Shown in pieces: positions 8,288-16,324 of a DNA stretch of 46,605 nt (position 1 is its first letter; every line of letters begins with the position of its first letter). Under the pieces are notes generated by a model, which saw only the letters and a program-made list of their open reading frames with translations, had not been told where the DNA came from and did not search any database. The DNA lies in NCBI RefSeq assembly GCF_938015785.1, contig NZ_CALLWC010000056.1, forward strand, positions 1 to 46,605, read 5' to 3'. The translations under genes and the position numbers were made by a program. This DNA is from an uncultured Campylobacter sp. GTDB lineage: Bacteria > Campylobacterota > Campylobacteria > Campylobacterales > Campylobacteraceae.

Positions 8288-8975
8288 CGTACGCTCCTTA
8301 AAATTTTATGCGGATGGGTTAAATTTTGCGCTGCCGCCAACAGCTCGCACTTCTTAAATTTCATCCGAACCGAATAAATTAAGCCTCGCGGGCGGCAAAA
8401 TTTGACCGCTAGGCGCTAAAGTTCAAGCATTCGGCGGCAAACCTACAACTACTAAGTGCAATTCGCGTGAACGCTATGCACCCGCGCCTAAATTTTAAAT
8501 CTTGCTTTGCGAATTTTTTAAAATTTACCCGTAATTTCGGCACTCTGCGGATGTCTTGCAATACTGCGCCGCCTTTAAATACTCGCGCACGAGAGCCTGA
8601 AATTTTACGAGCGTTTGAAATGTGGCGTTTAAATTCCGCAATATTTAAAATTCCACGGCATTTTAAAATTTCACGACGTTTTAAATTCCAGCGAAATTCG
8701 AAATTTCGCGAGTATTTGAAATTTCACAATCTTTAAAATTCCGCTAGCGCCTTAAATTTTATCCGATGCGGGTAGGTAAACCGCCCGGACGGGCAGACCG
8801 CTCAAATTTGCTCGCCCGCGCTGTGCCGCTAGCTATCATTCAAAATTTACTCCCCAGAATTTTGCTCCTATCAAGAGTGCAATAATCTCGCCACCAGCTA
8901 TTACTCAAATTTACCCTCCTCCGCAGCGCCGTTAGCGTATAAATTTAAAGTTTTACTCGCCCGAGACCGCGAATA
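8288..8975 (+). other. 688-base spacer with decayed repeats
   Basis: No supported gene. The central part is a degenerate tandem array (8608-8752), and the right part holds two decayed copies of the 3' end of the flotillin gene. The plus-strand open frame across 8467-8736 translates to a monotonous RxFKFxx pattern, as expected from a short repeat, and has no ribosome site. Confidence 0.6.
8608..8752 (+). repeat. Degenerate ~18-bp tandem array
   Basis: Six to seven units of the form TTTRAAATTYCRCGRYR follow each other at about 18-base spacing, with one longer interruption. Units have drifted, so this looks like an old array. Confidence 0.6.
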
Positions 8976-9005
8976 TTACTCGGATTTATCCTCCTCCTTG
9001 GCGCC
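8899..9005 (-). repeat. Decayed partial copy of the flotillin gene's 3' end
   Basis: The 32 bases at 8974-9005, which include the flotillin stop codon, match 8899-8930 at about 26 of 32 positions, at a 75-base offset. A weaker third relative starts near 8834. They look like old tandem duplications of the gene tail. Confidence 0.55.
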
Positions 9006-10400
9006 CGAAATTTTATCCAGCACCTTTTTGCCGACCTCGCTTTGATTTAGCGCTTCGAGCATCGCGGCTAGCTGCGTGCCGCCCTTGGCGCTTAAAATTT
9101 CGCCGAATTTACTCATCCCCTCGCCCACGCTGCCTTCGTTTGCGATGATCTTAAGATCCGCCGCGCTTAGCGCCTTGGCCTGCTCCAGACCGATGTCGCG
9201 GTTCGCTTCGATCTGTTTGATCGAAATGAGATAGGTCTGGTATCCCTGATTTTCGCCGATCTCGCGCGCGAGCTCGATCTGTGCGTTTACGGGCGCGAGC
9301 TCTTTTAGCCTAAGCGCCTCAGCCTCTGCAGAGCCTATCTTTAGCGTACCCTGCGCTTCTTTGTCCTTCATCTCCAAAAGCGCCGCAGCGGCGAGAAACT
9401 GCTTCTCTTTATCGCCCTGCGCTACTAAAATTTGATTTTCCTTGATCGCTTCGGCGTCGCGGATTTTGGCGTTTTTGCGCGCTTCGGCGTCGATCTCGAT
9501 CTTGCGCTGCTCCTGCTCGGCCTTTACGATCTCCACTTGCTTTTTGATCTCGGCCTGCTTGACGTCGTTTACCCGCACGACCTCCATCGCCTTTTCCTGC
9601 GTGATCTTTTGCTGATCCTTGATGAGCTGCTCGGCCTGCTCCTTTGAGATCGCAACCTCTCGCTCGTTTTCGACGGTTTTAAGACCTACCATCTTATTGG
9701 CCTCCTGCTGGCGCACTTCGGTTGCTTGCGCGGCTTCGATCTCGGCGATCTGGGCGAGCTTGGTGTTGTTTGCGACCTCGACGCGGCTTTCCTTTTCGAT
9801 CTGGGATTTTTTCTTCTCCATGATGTTAAAGATAACCTTGCTGCCGCTGCTATCTCGGATATCCATCAGCTCGATATTTTTAACGGGCTCGATACCCCAG
9901 TTTTGCAGCTGCGTCTTTACCGCCTTGGTAAAATCATCTCCGAGCTCGGAGCGGATCTGCAAGATGTCCTCAAGCACGCGGCTCGAAAGGATCGAACGAA
10001 TCGAGCCTTGAATGATGTTTGTAAGCTGATTATTCAGGTCTTGAAAATTATTGACGCGTTGTGCGGCTAAATTTGAATCCACGATCCTAAAAAACGCCGT
10101 AATATCGACGACGAAAGGAAGCCTGCCCAGATCATACGCCTCATAATCCTCGATCTTGATACTAAAGACCGAGACCGGCAAAACGATCTTCGTAACGCCC
10201 AGCACCGGCACCCAGCTTGGGAATTCATAATAGCTGTTACCGTTACCGGTATCTTTGCCGTAGCTCGTCGTCTTGCGCGCACTCTGGACGATATGCACTT
10301 CATTCGTCTCCACTATGCGCCTGAAAAACAGAGGCACGATGATAAAAAGCGCGATTAAAACCCCGGCGGCGGCGCCTATTAAATACAAAATTTCATCCAT
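8976..10400 (-). CDS. Flotillin-family SPFH protein
   Basis: 474 residues. One N-terminal membrane helix (about 5-28, IGAAAGVLIALFIIVPLFF) is followed by an SPFH/band 7 domain (about 30-200, with RVNNFQDLNNQLTNIIQGSI and VKNIELMDIRDSSGSKVI). Then comes a long Ala/Glu/Lys coiled coil (about 205-400), the flotillin hallmark, and a flexible acidic tail ending EEDKSE. Flotillins gather in ordered membrane patches and scaffold membrane complexes. Bacterial members of this length often pair with an NfeD protein, but none is adjacent, so this is a stand-alone copy. A TATAAT on its strand 35 bases upstream is a good promoter candidate. Confidence 0.88.
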   Translation of the reverse strand: MDEILYLIGAAAGVLIALFIIVPLFFRRIVETNEVHIVQSARKTTSYGKDTGNGNSYYEFPSWVPVLGVTKIVLPVSVFSIKIEDYEAYDLGRLPFVVDITAFFRIVDSNLAAQRVNNFQDLNNQLTNIIQGSIRSILSSRVLEDILQIRSELGDDFTKAVKTQLQNWGIEPVKNIELMDIRDSSGSKVIFNIMEKKKSQIEKESRVEVANNTKLAQIAEIEAAQATEVRQQEANKMVGLKTVENEREVAISKEQAEQLIKDQQKITQEKAMEVVRVNDVKQAEIKKQVEIVKAEQEQRKIEIDAEARKNAKIRDAEAIKENQILVAQGDKEKQFLAAAALLEMKDKEAQGTLKIGSAEAEALRLKELAPVNAQIELAREIGENQGYQTYLISIKQIEANRDIGLEQAKALSAADLKIIANEGSVGEGMSKFGEILSAKGGTQLAAMLEALNQSEVGKKVLDKISGAKEEDKSE

Positions 10401-10434
10401 TTTCTCTCCTTCAAAAATGCTAAATTTAAAATGG

Positions 10435-10440
10435 ATTATA
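10435..10440 (-). promoter_or_regulatory. -10 box for the flotillin gene
   Basis: TATAAT on the minus strand, 35 bases upstream of the ATG at 10400, in an AT-rich run. The AAGGAGA ribosome site lies between. Confidence 0.5.
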
Positions 10441-10559
10441 TAAAAATTTACTTTGAAAAATAATAAATGATCGCAACGGCGGCGGTTAAAATTTACGCAA
10501 TTTTAATGAGATTTTATGTAATATCGCAGCGTATATTTCAATACCTTTTAGGAGAAAAA

Positions 10560-11579
10560 ATGAAAAAATTTTTACTACTGCTTTTAGCAAGTGCGCTTTT
10601 TGCGAGCACGGCAGAGCTTAGAACTATCAAGGATATGGACGGAGCTGAGGTCAAAATCCCCGCAAAAGTTGAGCGTATCGCGGCACTCTGGCACTCGAAC
10701 AATCAAATTTTACTGGCTCTGGGCGGAGCGGATAAGATCGTCGCCACCACCGATAACATCAGCAAAAACGCATGGTTTCTTAAAATTTATCCGCGCCTGG
10801 CGCAGATCCCCGTGCTGCTAAAAAATAACGACGTAAATTTAGAGGAGCTGATGAGCCGCAACCCCGACGTAGTCATCGTCTCAACCGCATTGGCAGGCGA
10901 AAATTTAGCTAAGCAGGGCTTTACCGTTTTAAAGGCGAGCTTTAGCGATTACGAGCAGATGAGGCGCAGCATCAGGATGTGCGGCGATATGCTAGGCGGC
11001 GACGCACCGCAAAGAGCGAAGGATCTGATCGCAAATCTCGATAAAAATATCGCTTTGGTTAGCGGCCGCACCGCAAATTTAAGTCCCGATAAGCGCCCGC
11101 GCGTCCTTCACATCGTAGGCGGAACCGATCTTTTAAAGATCGACGGCAAGGGCACGCTGATCGACTCGTGGATAGAGCTAGCCGGTGGAACGAATGCGAT
11201 CACCGCCACAAAAGGCCCGATGAAAACCATCACTGCCGAGGAGATCATCGCTAGCAACCCGCAGATCATAATCGTGGGCGGCGATCACAACGAAGATGCG
11301 GTAGCTCAGATCAAATCCAGCCCGATCTACAGCGGCACGGATGCGGTCAAAAACGGGCGCGTTTACGGCAATCCGCGCGGGGTTTTCAACTGGGATCGAT
11401 ACGGCGCGGATACGGTGCTTCAAATTTTATGGGCGGCGAAAACCATCCAGCCGGAGCTTTTTGCGGATATCGACATAAAGGCCGAAACGAAGGCGTTTTA
11501 TAAAAAATTTATGAATTACGAGCTAAGCGACGCGGAATTTGGCTATATTTTAAAAGGACTTAGCCCGGAGGGTAAATAA
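10560..11579 (+). CDS. ABC transporter substrate-binding protein (metal/cobalamin/heme type)
   Basis: 339 residues. The ATG at 10560 is chosen because AGGAG lies six bases upstream and a clean signal peptide follows (KKFLLLLLASALFASTA, cleavage before ELRT). An earlier in-frame start at 10467 would put 31 extra residues before the signal. The domain is the BtuF/FepB type: TIKDMDGAEVKIPAKVERI at the start, LEELMSRNPDVVIVS, and near the end SNPQIIIVGGDHNE and GVFNWDRYG. It should deliver an iron-chelate, heme or corrinoid to an inner-membrane ABC importer, but no permease or ATPase gene is in the window. A shortened paralogue lies at 12713-12943. Confidence 0.85.
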   Translation: MKKFLLLLLASALFASTAELRTIKDMDGAEVKIPAKVERIAALWHSNNQILLALGGADKIVATTDNISKNAWFLKIYPRLAQIPVLLKNNDVNLEELMSRNPDVVIVSTALAGENLAKQGFTVLKASFSDYEQMRRSIRMCGDMLGGDAPQRAKDLIANLDKNIALVSGRTANLSPDKRPRVLHIVGGTDLLKIDGKGTLIDSWIELAGGTNAITATKGPMKTITAEEIIASNPQIIIVGGDHNEDAVAQIKSSPIYSGTDAVKNGRVYGNPRGVFNWDRYGADTVLQILWAAKTIQPELFADIDIKAETKAFYKKFMNYELSDAEFGYILKGLSPEGK

Positions 11580-12078
11580 CACGCGGCACCGAAGCAACGG
11601 CATCAGCGCCACACCTAGCAGGCAACCCGTGCCGAACAGTTTCATCGTGTAGTAGGCAGCGAGTACATCGGTACAGAATGTTTCATCGTGCGACGCACAT
11701 CGGTGCCGAGCAGACTGCCTGTCCTATCTCGACACCAGATATACAAATCGTCTAGTCATACTGGCGAGCGGCGTCGTATCGTCAAAATAAGCGGCACTAT
11801 CGCATTTTTGGCGCGTTGAAGTGCGGATGCCGCCCGCATAAAGTGCAGATCCCATCGGTGCTCGGCGCGTCGATACCCGAATGAGCGGCGTCACTATCAC
11901 ATTACCTTAGCAAGCGACATCTGCGGCGGACAATGTACCGAGCAAAGAGCGTGCCGAATAAGCAGTGCGAGGCGGAGTAAAATTTAAACTCGCGGCGGGT
12001 GAAAAAGGACAAAGCAACGGCAAGCAAACAAGGGCAAAACAAAGCTGCAAGATAAAATTTAAAGCCAAAGGGGCGGTC
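11580..12078 (+). other. 500-base spacer with dispersed decayed motif
   Basis: No supported gene. A GTGCCGARCAG-like word recurs at least four times (near 11630, 11710, 11934 and 11951), and TTTCATCGTG occurs twice about 50 bases apart. The word spacing suggests an eroded repeat array. The open frame running into the next gene is rejected as an N-terminal extension. Confidence 0.45.
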
Positions 12079-12642
12079 ATGGAAATTTCATTTTTTACGA
12101 CGCTTGAGCCAGTTCTAGCGGGCGCTTGGATACCCTCATTTGCGATGGTGCTGATACAGTTCGCGTATATGTTTATCTACAAAAAGGTCGGCAAGCGCGC
12201 CACCGATACCTCGTGGTACACGCTCGCGGACAAGCGAAATGCGATCATAAGCTCGCTGCTGCAAGTAGTGCTGCTCATTTTGTCGGTGTTCGTGCCGCTT
12301 AAGACGGGCAGCGCATGGTTTTGGATCGAAGCGGTGATCTATATAGCGGCTTTCGCGGGCTTCATCAAGGCGTTTTACGACTATGCGGCAGCGCCTACGG
12401 ACAGAGCCGCACAAGGCGGCATCTACCGCCTATCGCGCAATCCGATGTATTTCTTTTATTTCCTCGGCATGGCTGGCGTTTGCGTCGCTTCGGCGTCGCT
12501 GTGGCTACTCATAGCAATAGTACCCTTTGCCATATACAACCATCTCGTGGTCCTGGGCGAGGAGCGCTACTGCGAGCAAGCCTACGGACAGGAGTATTTA
12601 GAGTATAAGCGCAAAACGCCGAGATATTTTTTGTTTTTCTAA
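12079..12642 (+). CDS. Isoprenylcysteine carboxyl methyltransferase-like membrane protein
   Basis: 187 residues. The ATG at 12079 is preferred to a start 38 codons upstream because AAAGGGG precedes it and the extension is basic and composed of spacer sequence. Four to five membrane helices are visible. The C-terminal half has the family signature YRLSRNPMYFFYFLG, then EERYCEQAYGQEYLEYKRKT and a PRYF ending, matching ICMT/PEMT-type SAM-dependent methyltransferases. The bacterial substrates are mostly unknown and may be lipids or membrane-associated small molecules. It lies between a binding-protein gene and its shortened copy, with no obvious functional link. Confidence 0.82.
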   Translation: MEISFFTTLEPVLAGAWIPSFAMVLIQFAYMFIYKKVGKRATDTSWYTLADKRNAIISSLLQVVLLILSVFVPLKTGSAWFWIEAVIYIAAFAGFIKAFYDYAAAPTDRAAQGGIYRLSRNPMYFFYFLGMAGVCVASASLWLLIAIVPFAIYNHLVVLGEERYCEQAYGQEYLEYKRKTPRYFLFF

Positions 12643-12712
12643 GGGGAGAGTAAAACCTAAGGCATGCCGCAGCCCTAGACGTTTTATAAAATTTTGGCAC
12701 CAAGGAGAGAGT

Positions 12713-12943
12713 ATGCTCGTAAGGAAAAATTTGGCGCTCGTCGCCGTTTTATTTCTAGCGTTTTGTCTAAACGCCGCCGCGGGAGAGCCGAGGACGGTTA
12801 AAGATATGCGCGGAAACGTCGTCGAGCTGCCGAAGAAAGTAAGCAAATTAGCCTCGCTTTGCAACGAGAACAATCAAATCATCATCGTAGGCGGCGCGGA
12901 GTTTGGATACATACTGCACGGCCTAGGCCTGGACAGCAAATGA
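12713..12943 (+). pseudogene. Doubly deleted binding-protein paralogue (76 codons, in frame)
   Basis: It starts at an ATG behind AAGGAGAGAGT, with an intact signal peptide ending NAAAG. The next 35 residues align with the start of the neighbouring 339-residue binding protein (RTVKDMRGNVVELPKKV; then NENNQI matching SNNQI). The following IIIVGG matches a stretch about 200 residues further on in the full protein, and the final AEFGYILHGLG matches its extreme C-terminus (AEFGYILKGLS). Two internal pieces are thus missing and the frame survives both junctions. The result cannot form a ligand-binding fold. Either it is a relic still translated, or a small secreted peptide kept for another reason. 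Confidence 0.7.
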
Positions 12944-13556
12944 CGCACGCTCCCGCTTGCGGCGAAAAATAGCTTCGGCTCTGAAGCCTGGGCGCGTTTA
13001 GAGCCGTCTGCACATTTAGCGAAAAAGCGCTTCTTAAAATTTTAAGGGCCAAGCGAATGAAATTTTAACAGCGAATGAAATTTTACCGGCTCGCTACAGC
13101 TCCTTTAAAATTTCAAACGAAATTTTAAAGCAAAATTTTACCGACGGCGCAAGGGCGCGTATATTGGCGATGAAGACACGAAATGTAAAATTTAGCGATG
13201 CGCCTAGTAGGCACGACGAAACGGCAAACGCATCGCTAGTAAGAAATACGCAAGAGACGATGTTTTAGACGAAGCGATTTGCAAGAGACGGCGGCGAGCG
13301 CGCTTATATTCGCGGGCTTCTATCCATAGCGGCGAGCAGTTCGCAGAGATATACGCAAGCAACGCGCCGCTTTCGATAGCGACGAGCAGTTCGCGCCTGC
13401 ATACACAAACAAGACATCGTTTTTCTGTAGCGGCGACGGCTTGCACTCATATTTGCAACGCGCGGTCCGCTCTTTTTACATGCATCCGGTTCTCGTCGTT
13501 GCTTTTTTCAGAGGCCATCGCCCATAGCCCGCTCTCTATTTTTTACGAGACAGCGT
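12944..13556 (+). other. 613-base spacer, eroded repeats
   Basis: No supported gene. The left part has two copies of GCGAATGAAATTTTA about 20 bases apart near 13053-13086. The right part is a degenerate 50/51-base tandem array. The minus-strand open frame at 13204-13446 follows the array and has no ribosome site. Confidence 0.5.
13327..13480 (+). repeat. Degenerate 50/51-bp tandem repeat
   Basis: Units begin TAGCGRCGAGCAGTTCGC at 13327 and 13377, and a diverged third unit begins at 13428 (TAGCGGCGACGGCTTGC). Within each unit an ATAYRCAARCAA word recurs at the same offset. Earlier sequence (13220-13326) shows weaker relatives. Confidence 0.6.
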
Positions 13557-14924
13557 TTAATTCGCACCGAAATCCGCAGAGCCAAACTGATCGTCCAAAA
13601 CGCCGTCATCCTCACCCGAAAGCACGCTCATCGCGCTGATACGCGAGATCAACAGTCGATCCTCGGCGATGTCCGCGCGATCCGAGCCGATAGTAAGCGA
13701 CGTAATCGCCGTGCGCCCGATGACCGCGCGCCCGCCGTCCATCGTGCGAAGCCCCCAGATATCGTGCAGCACCGCAGGCTCGCCGTCCACCCGCCCTACA
13801 TAAAGCATCACATGGCCGGGCATATACAGCAGGGTTTTATACGCTACGCCGTTTTTGCCGATAAAGCTAAGCTTTTCATCCGCGCTCATCCCTGCCAGCG
13901 AAAAACGCTCGCCGCGGCCCGATTGCGCCTTGGAATTTCGCGGCAGCCACAGCCCGAAATTTGCCAAAAAGTCTTTCGTCATAAGCGAGCAATCGCGAAG
14001 AAATTTATACCCGCCCCAGCCGTATTTCTGCCCGAGCAGGCTAGCGGCTACGATCTTTGAGTTTTGCTCATCAAGCGGCGCGGGCCAAAGCCTCGCATCC
14101 TCCGCGCTAACTAAATATCTCTTGGCGCCAAACTGGGTTAAAATTTCGCCGCTAAATACGTTCCGCACGCCGAGCGTGCCGCCAAGATCGCGCTCTCCGC
14201 TAAAATCATAGGGCAGGATCGTGCCAGTGCGCGCCCTAAAAAGCTCAGCGCCGCTTTCGTCATAAATGGCGGCGCCCTCGCGCAGGATCGTTATAAATTT
14301 AGAATTTGCGTAGATATCCGCCTGCTGCGGGCTGATGCGCTTTATCGCGTCGCTTCTGATCCAGCCCCACACGCCGTCGTTGCGCACGAACGCCCACGCG
14401 CCGTCTCTGCTGTAATGCGACAGCAGCAGCGGATAGCCCACGCTCACGGCGGAATTTGCGGCATAATCAAACGGCTCGCCCTCCCCCGGCTCGCTCGGAT
14501 CGCCGAAAATCGGCAGATCGCTTGGGATATTTCGCAGCAACGCATTTTTTACCGTTATAGCTGGCGCGGAGATTAGCCCGAACGCCTCTTCATTGGCGTT
14601 TGCGCGAATGCTCTGATAGACCGCGTCGTTATATATCCTGCCTGCGGCGTCAAAATGGCGCCCCTTGGCGTAATTAAGCCCCCAAAACGTATCGATTTCG
14701 GCTTTAATCGGCGCATCGTCAAACCAAATTTTAAAATAGCGGCTCTTAAACGCGCTTCCGCTTATGTTTTGCACCGACGCAGGAGCGGGCAGCCGCTCGC
14801 TGTTTTGAGCGTAATCAAGATCTAAAACCGCGGGATTTTCGGGGATAAACTTGCGCGGGCCGACGGTTTCGCCGCAACCTGCAAGAACCAAAGCCGCGAA
14901 GATGAGAGATACTAATCGTTTCAA
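13557..14924 (-). CDS. NlpC/P60-family cell-wall hydrolase lipoprotein with SH3-like domains
   Basis: 455 residues. The lipoprotein signal ends LVLAGC with the lipidated Cys at 17. Residues about 25-135 form the NlpC/P60-stabilising N-terminal region. About 150-275 contain bacterial SH3-like strands (DGAWAFVRNDGVWGWIRSDAI). The C40 peptidase domain follows, with catalytic C312 in LRDCSLMTKDF, H371 in MPGHVMLYVG and H387 in AVLHDIWG. Such enzymes cut gamma-D-Glu-diaminopimelate bonds in peptidoglycan peptides. Anchoring by lipid would place it at the inner face of the outer membrane or the outer face of the inner one. The gene is divergent from the helicase gene, sharing a 54-base spacer. Confidence 0.88.
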   Translation of the reverse strand: MKRLVSLIFAALVLAGCGETVGPRKFIPENPAVLDLDYAQNSERLPAPASVQNISGSAFKSRYFKIWFDDAPIKAEIDTFWGLNYAKGRHFDAAGRIYNDAVYQSIRANANEEAFGLISAPAITVKNALLRNIPSDLPIFGDPSEPGEGEPFDYAANSAVSVGYPLLLSHYSRDGAWAFVRNDGVWGWIRSDAIKRISPQQADIYANSKFITILREGAAIYDESGAELFRARTGTILPYDFSGERDLGGTLGVRNVFSGEILTQFGAKRYLVSAEDARLWPAPLDEQNSKIVAASLLGQKYGWGGYKFLRDCSLMTKDFLANFGLWLPRNSKAQSGRGERFSLAGMSADEKLSFIGKNGVAYKTLLYMPGHVMLYVGRVDGEPAVLHDIWGLRTMDGGRAVIGRTAITSLTIGSDRADIAEDRLLISRISAMSVLSGEDDGVLDDQFGSADFGAN

Positions 14925-14942
14925 ACAATGCCTTTTAAAAAA

Positions 14943-14965
14943 TTTTGGCTATAATTTTGCCAAAA
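14943..14965 (+). promoter_or_regulatory. -10 box inside a perfect 7-bp inverted repeat
   Basis: TTTTGGC (14943-14949) and GCCAAAA (14959-14965) flank TATAATTTT, so the -10 box of the helicase gene (14950-14955) sits exactly between the arms. This fits a repressor operator, though a chance palindrome is not excluded. Confidence 0.45.
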
Positions 14966-14978
14966 AACAGGAAAAAAC

Positions 14979-16316
14979 TTGATAAATTTCATCATCCAAA
15001 AGCTAAAAGATCGCAATATTTTCATCACGGGCGGCGCAGGCGTGGGCAAAAGCTACGTGATAAAAGAGCTCATCGAGGATTACCGCGCTCGCGGCAAGCT
15101 CGTCATCGTGCTCGGCAGCACCGGCATCAGCGCCGTAGAGATCGGCGGCGTGACCGTGCATAGCTTCTTCCGCTTCGGCATTTGCAAAAACCACGAGGAG
15201 CTAAAGAGCTTCGATCGCAAACAAAGCGGCAAACTAAGCGAGCTGCGAAAAATTTTAGCCCTCGCAGATCTCATCGTAATCGATGAAATTTCGATGATCG
15301 GCGCCGAGCTTTTCGAGATGATCTATCTTAGAATTTCAAATTCTAAATTTAACGGACGGCTACTCGTTACGGGCGATTTTTATCAGCTTCCGCCGGTACG
15401 CAAAGAGGGCGAGAGCGCGCCGCGCGCGAGCCTATTTAGCGACTCGGATTACGCCTTCGGATCGTACGCGTGGAGGCAGTGCGAGTTTTTTTACGTCGAG
15501 ATGATAGGCTCTAAGCGCACCGCGGATGCGGCACTATACCGCCTGCTTTGTGAGCTGCGGCTCGGCATCACAAGCGAGCAGACGGCGGAGCTGATGCGAT
15601 CTTTGCTCATCGATGCCGCGCAAGCAGAACCAGATGCCACGATAATCTCGGGCCGAAACGCCGAAGTAGATGCGATAAATAGCGCCAGATTAGCCAAGCT
15701 TAATGCACCGCAAAGCAGCTTTGAGGGCGTTTATGAGGCGCTGCAAAGCGGCGTGAGCGAGCAAAAAATTCAAAAATGGATCGCCTCGCTAAATACGCCG
15801 CAAAGTCTGACGCTGAAAGAGGGCGCAAAGGTGCTGTTTACCGCGAATAAAAGCGGCGAGTTTTTTAACGGCGAGCAAGGCGTCGTCGAAAAAATCGAAA
15901 AAGATTCCTGCGGCGAGATCGAAAGCGTGGTCGTAAAAAAACCCTCGGGCATGCTAAGCCGCGTGCAGCTGCAAACATACGAACTAAGCGAGATCGCCGC
16001 GAGCGGCGCGGACGCCGAGCAGATCGTACTGGCGCGGTATTATCAGTTCCCGCTCAAGCTCGCATACGCCATCACAATCCACAAATCCCAAGGCATGAGC
16101 ATCCCGCAGCTCATCTGCGACATCGACAGGATCTTTGCCAAAGGGCAGCTCTACGTGGCGCTTTCGCGTGCGACGAGCCTTGCGGGGCTCGGGGTGATAT
16201 ATACGCGCTCAGAGCCCCTGCTGCGGTATTTGCAGCGCAGCGCAAGCGCAGACGAGGCCGTGGTAAAATTTTATCAAGAGAATGAATTTTATAGAATTTC
16301 GGATCAAAAAATTTAA
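14979..16316 (+). CDS. Pif1-like superfamily 1 DNA helicase
   Basis: 445 residues from a TTG start behind ACAGGAAAAAAC. Motif I is GGAGVGKS (18-25), motif II is LIVIDEISMIG (98-108, DEIS), and motif III is TGDFYQLPPV (131-140). Near the C-terminus are AYAITIHKSQGMSI (motif V) and YVALSRATSL (motif VI). This order and spacing fit the Pif1/RecD-like 5'-3' helicases, which unwind DNA and remove G-quadruplex or protein roadblocks. Small stand-alone Pif1-like proteins of this length are common in epsilonproteobacteria. It is followed after eight bases by the DUF3137 gene, so the two are probably one transcript. Confidence 0.9.
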   Translation: MINFIIQKLKDRNIFITGGAGVGKSYVIKELIEDYRARGKLVIVLGSTGISAVEIGGVTVHSFFRFGICKNHEELKSFDRKQSGKLSELRKILALADLIVIDEISMIGAELFEMIYLRISNSKFNGRLLVTGDFYQLPPVRKEGESAPRASLFSDSDYAFGSYAWRQCEFFYVEMIGSKRTADAALYRLLCELRLGITSEQTAELMRSLLIDAAQAEPDATIISGRNAEVDAINSARLAKLNAPQSSFEGVYEALQSGVSEQKIQKWIASLNTPQSLTLKEGAKVLFTANKSGEFFNGEQGVVEKIEKDSCGEIESVVVKKPSGMLSRVQLQTYELSEIAASGADAEQIVLARYYQFPLKLAYAITIHKSQGMSIPQLICDIDRIFAKGQLYVALSRATSLAGLGVIYTRSEPLLRYLQRSASADEAVVKFYQENEFYRISDQKI

Positions 16317-16324
16317 GGAAACGC

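Noticed and set aside
8467..8736. Plus-strand open frame of 89 codons
   Set aside because: Its RRFKFQRNSKFRE-type monotony follows the 18-bp array. No ribosome site.
9432..10070. Long plus-strand open frames opposite the flotillin gene
   Set aside because: They mirror the Ala/Glu/Lys coiled coil, giving Leu/Asp/Phe-rich monotony, and have no ribosome sites.
11965..12078. Upstream start for the ICMT-like protein
   Set aside because: It adds 38 basic residues from spacer before the first membrane helix. The ATG at 12079 has its own AAAGGGG site.
13204..13446. Minus-strand open frame of 80 codons
   Set aside because: It follows the 50/51-bp repeats and has no ribosome site or family features.
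13327..13480. Possible CRISPR array
   Set aside because: The units are contiguous degenerate tandem repeats without constant repeats and unique spacers. No cas gene is present.
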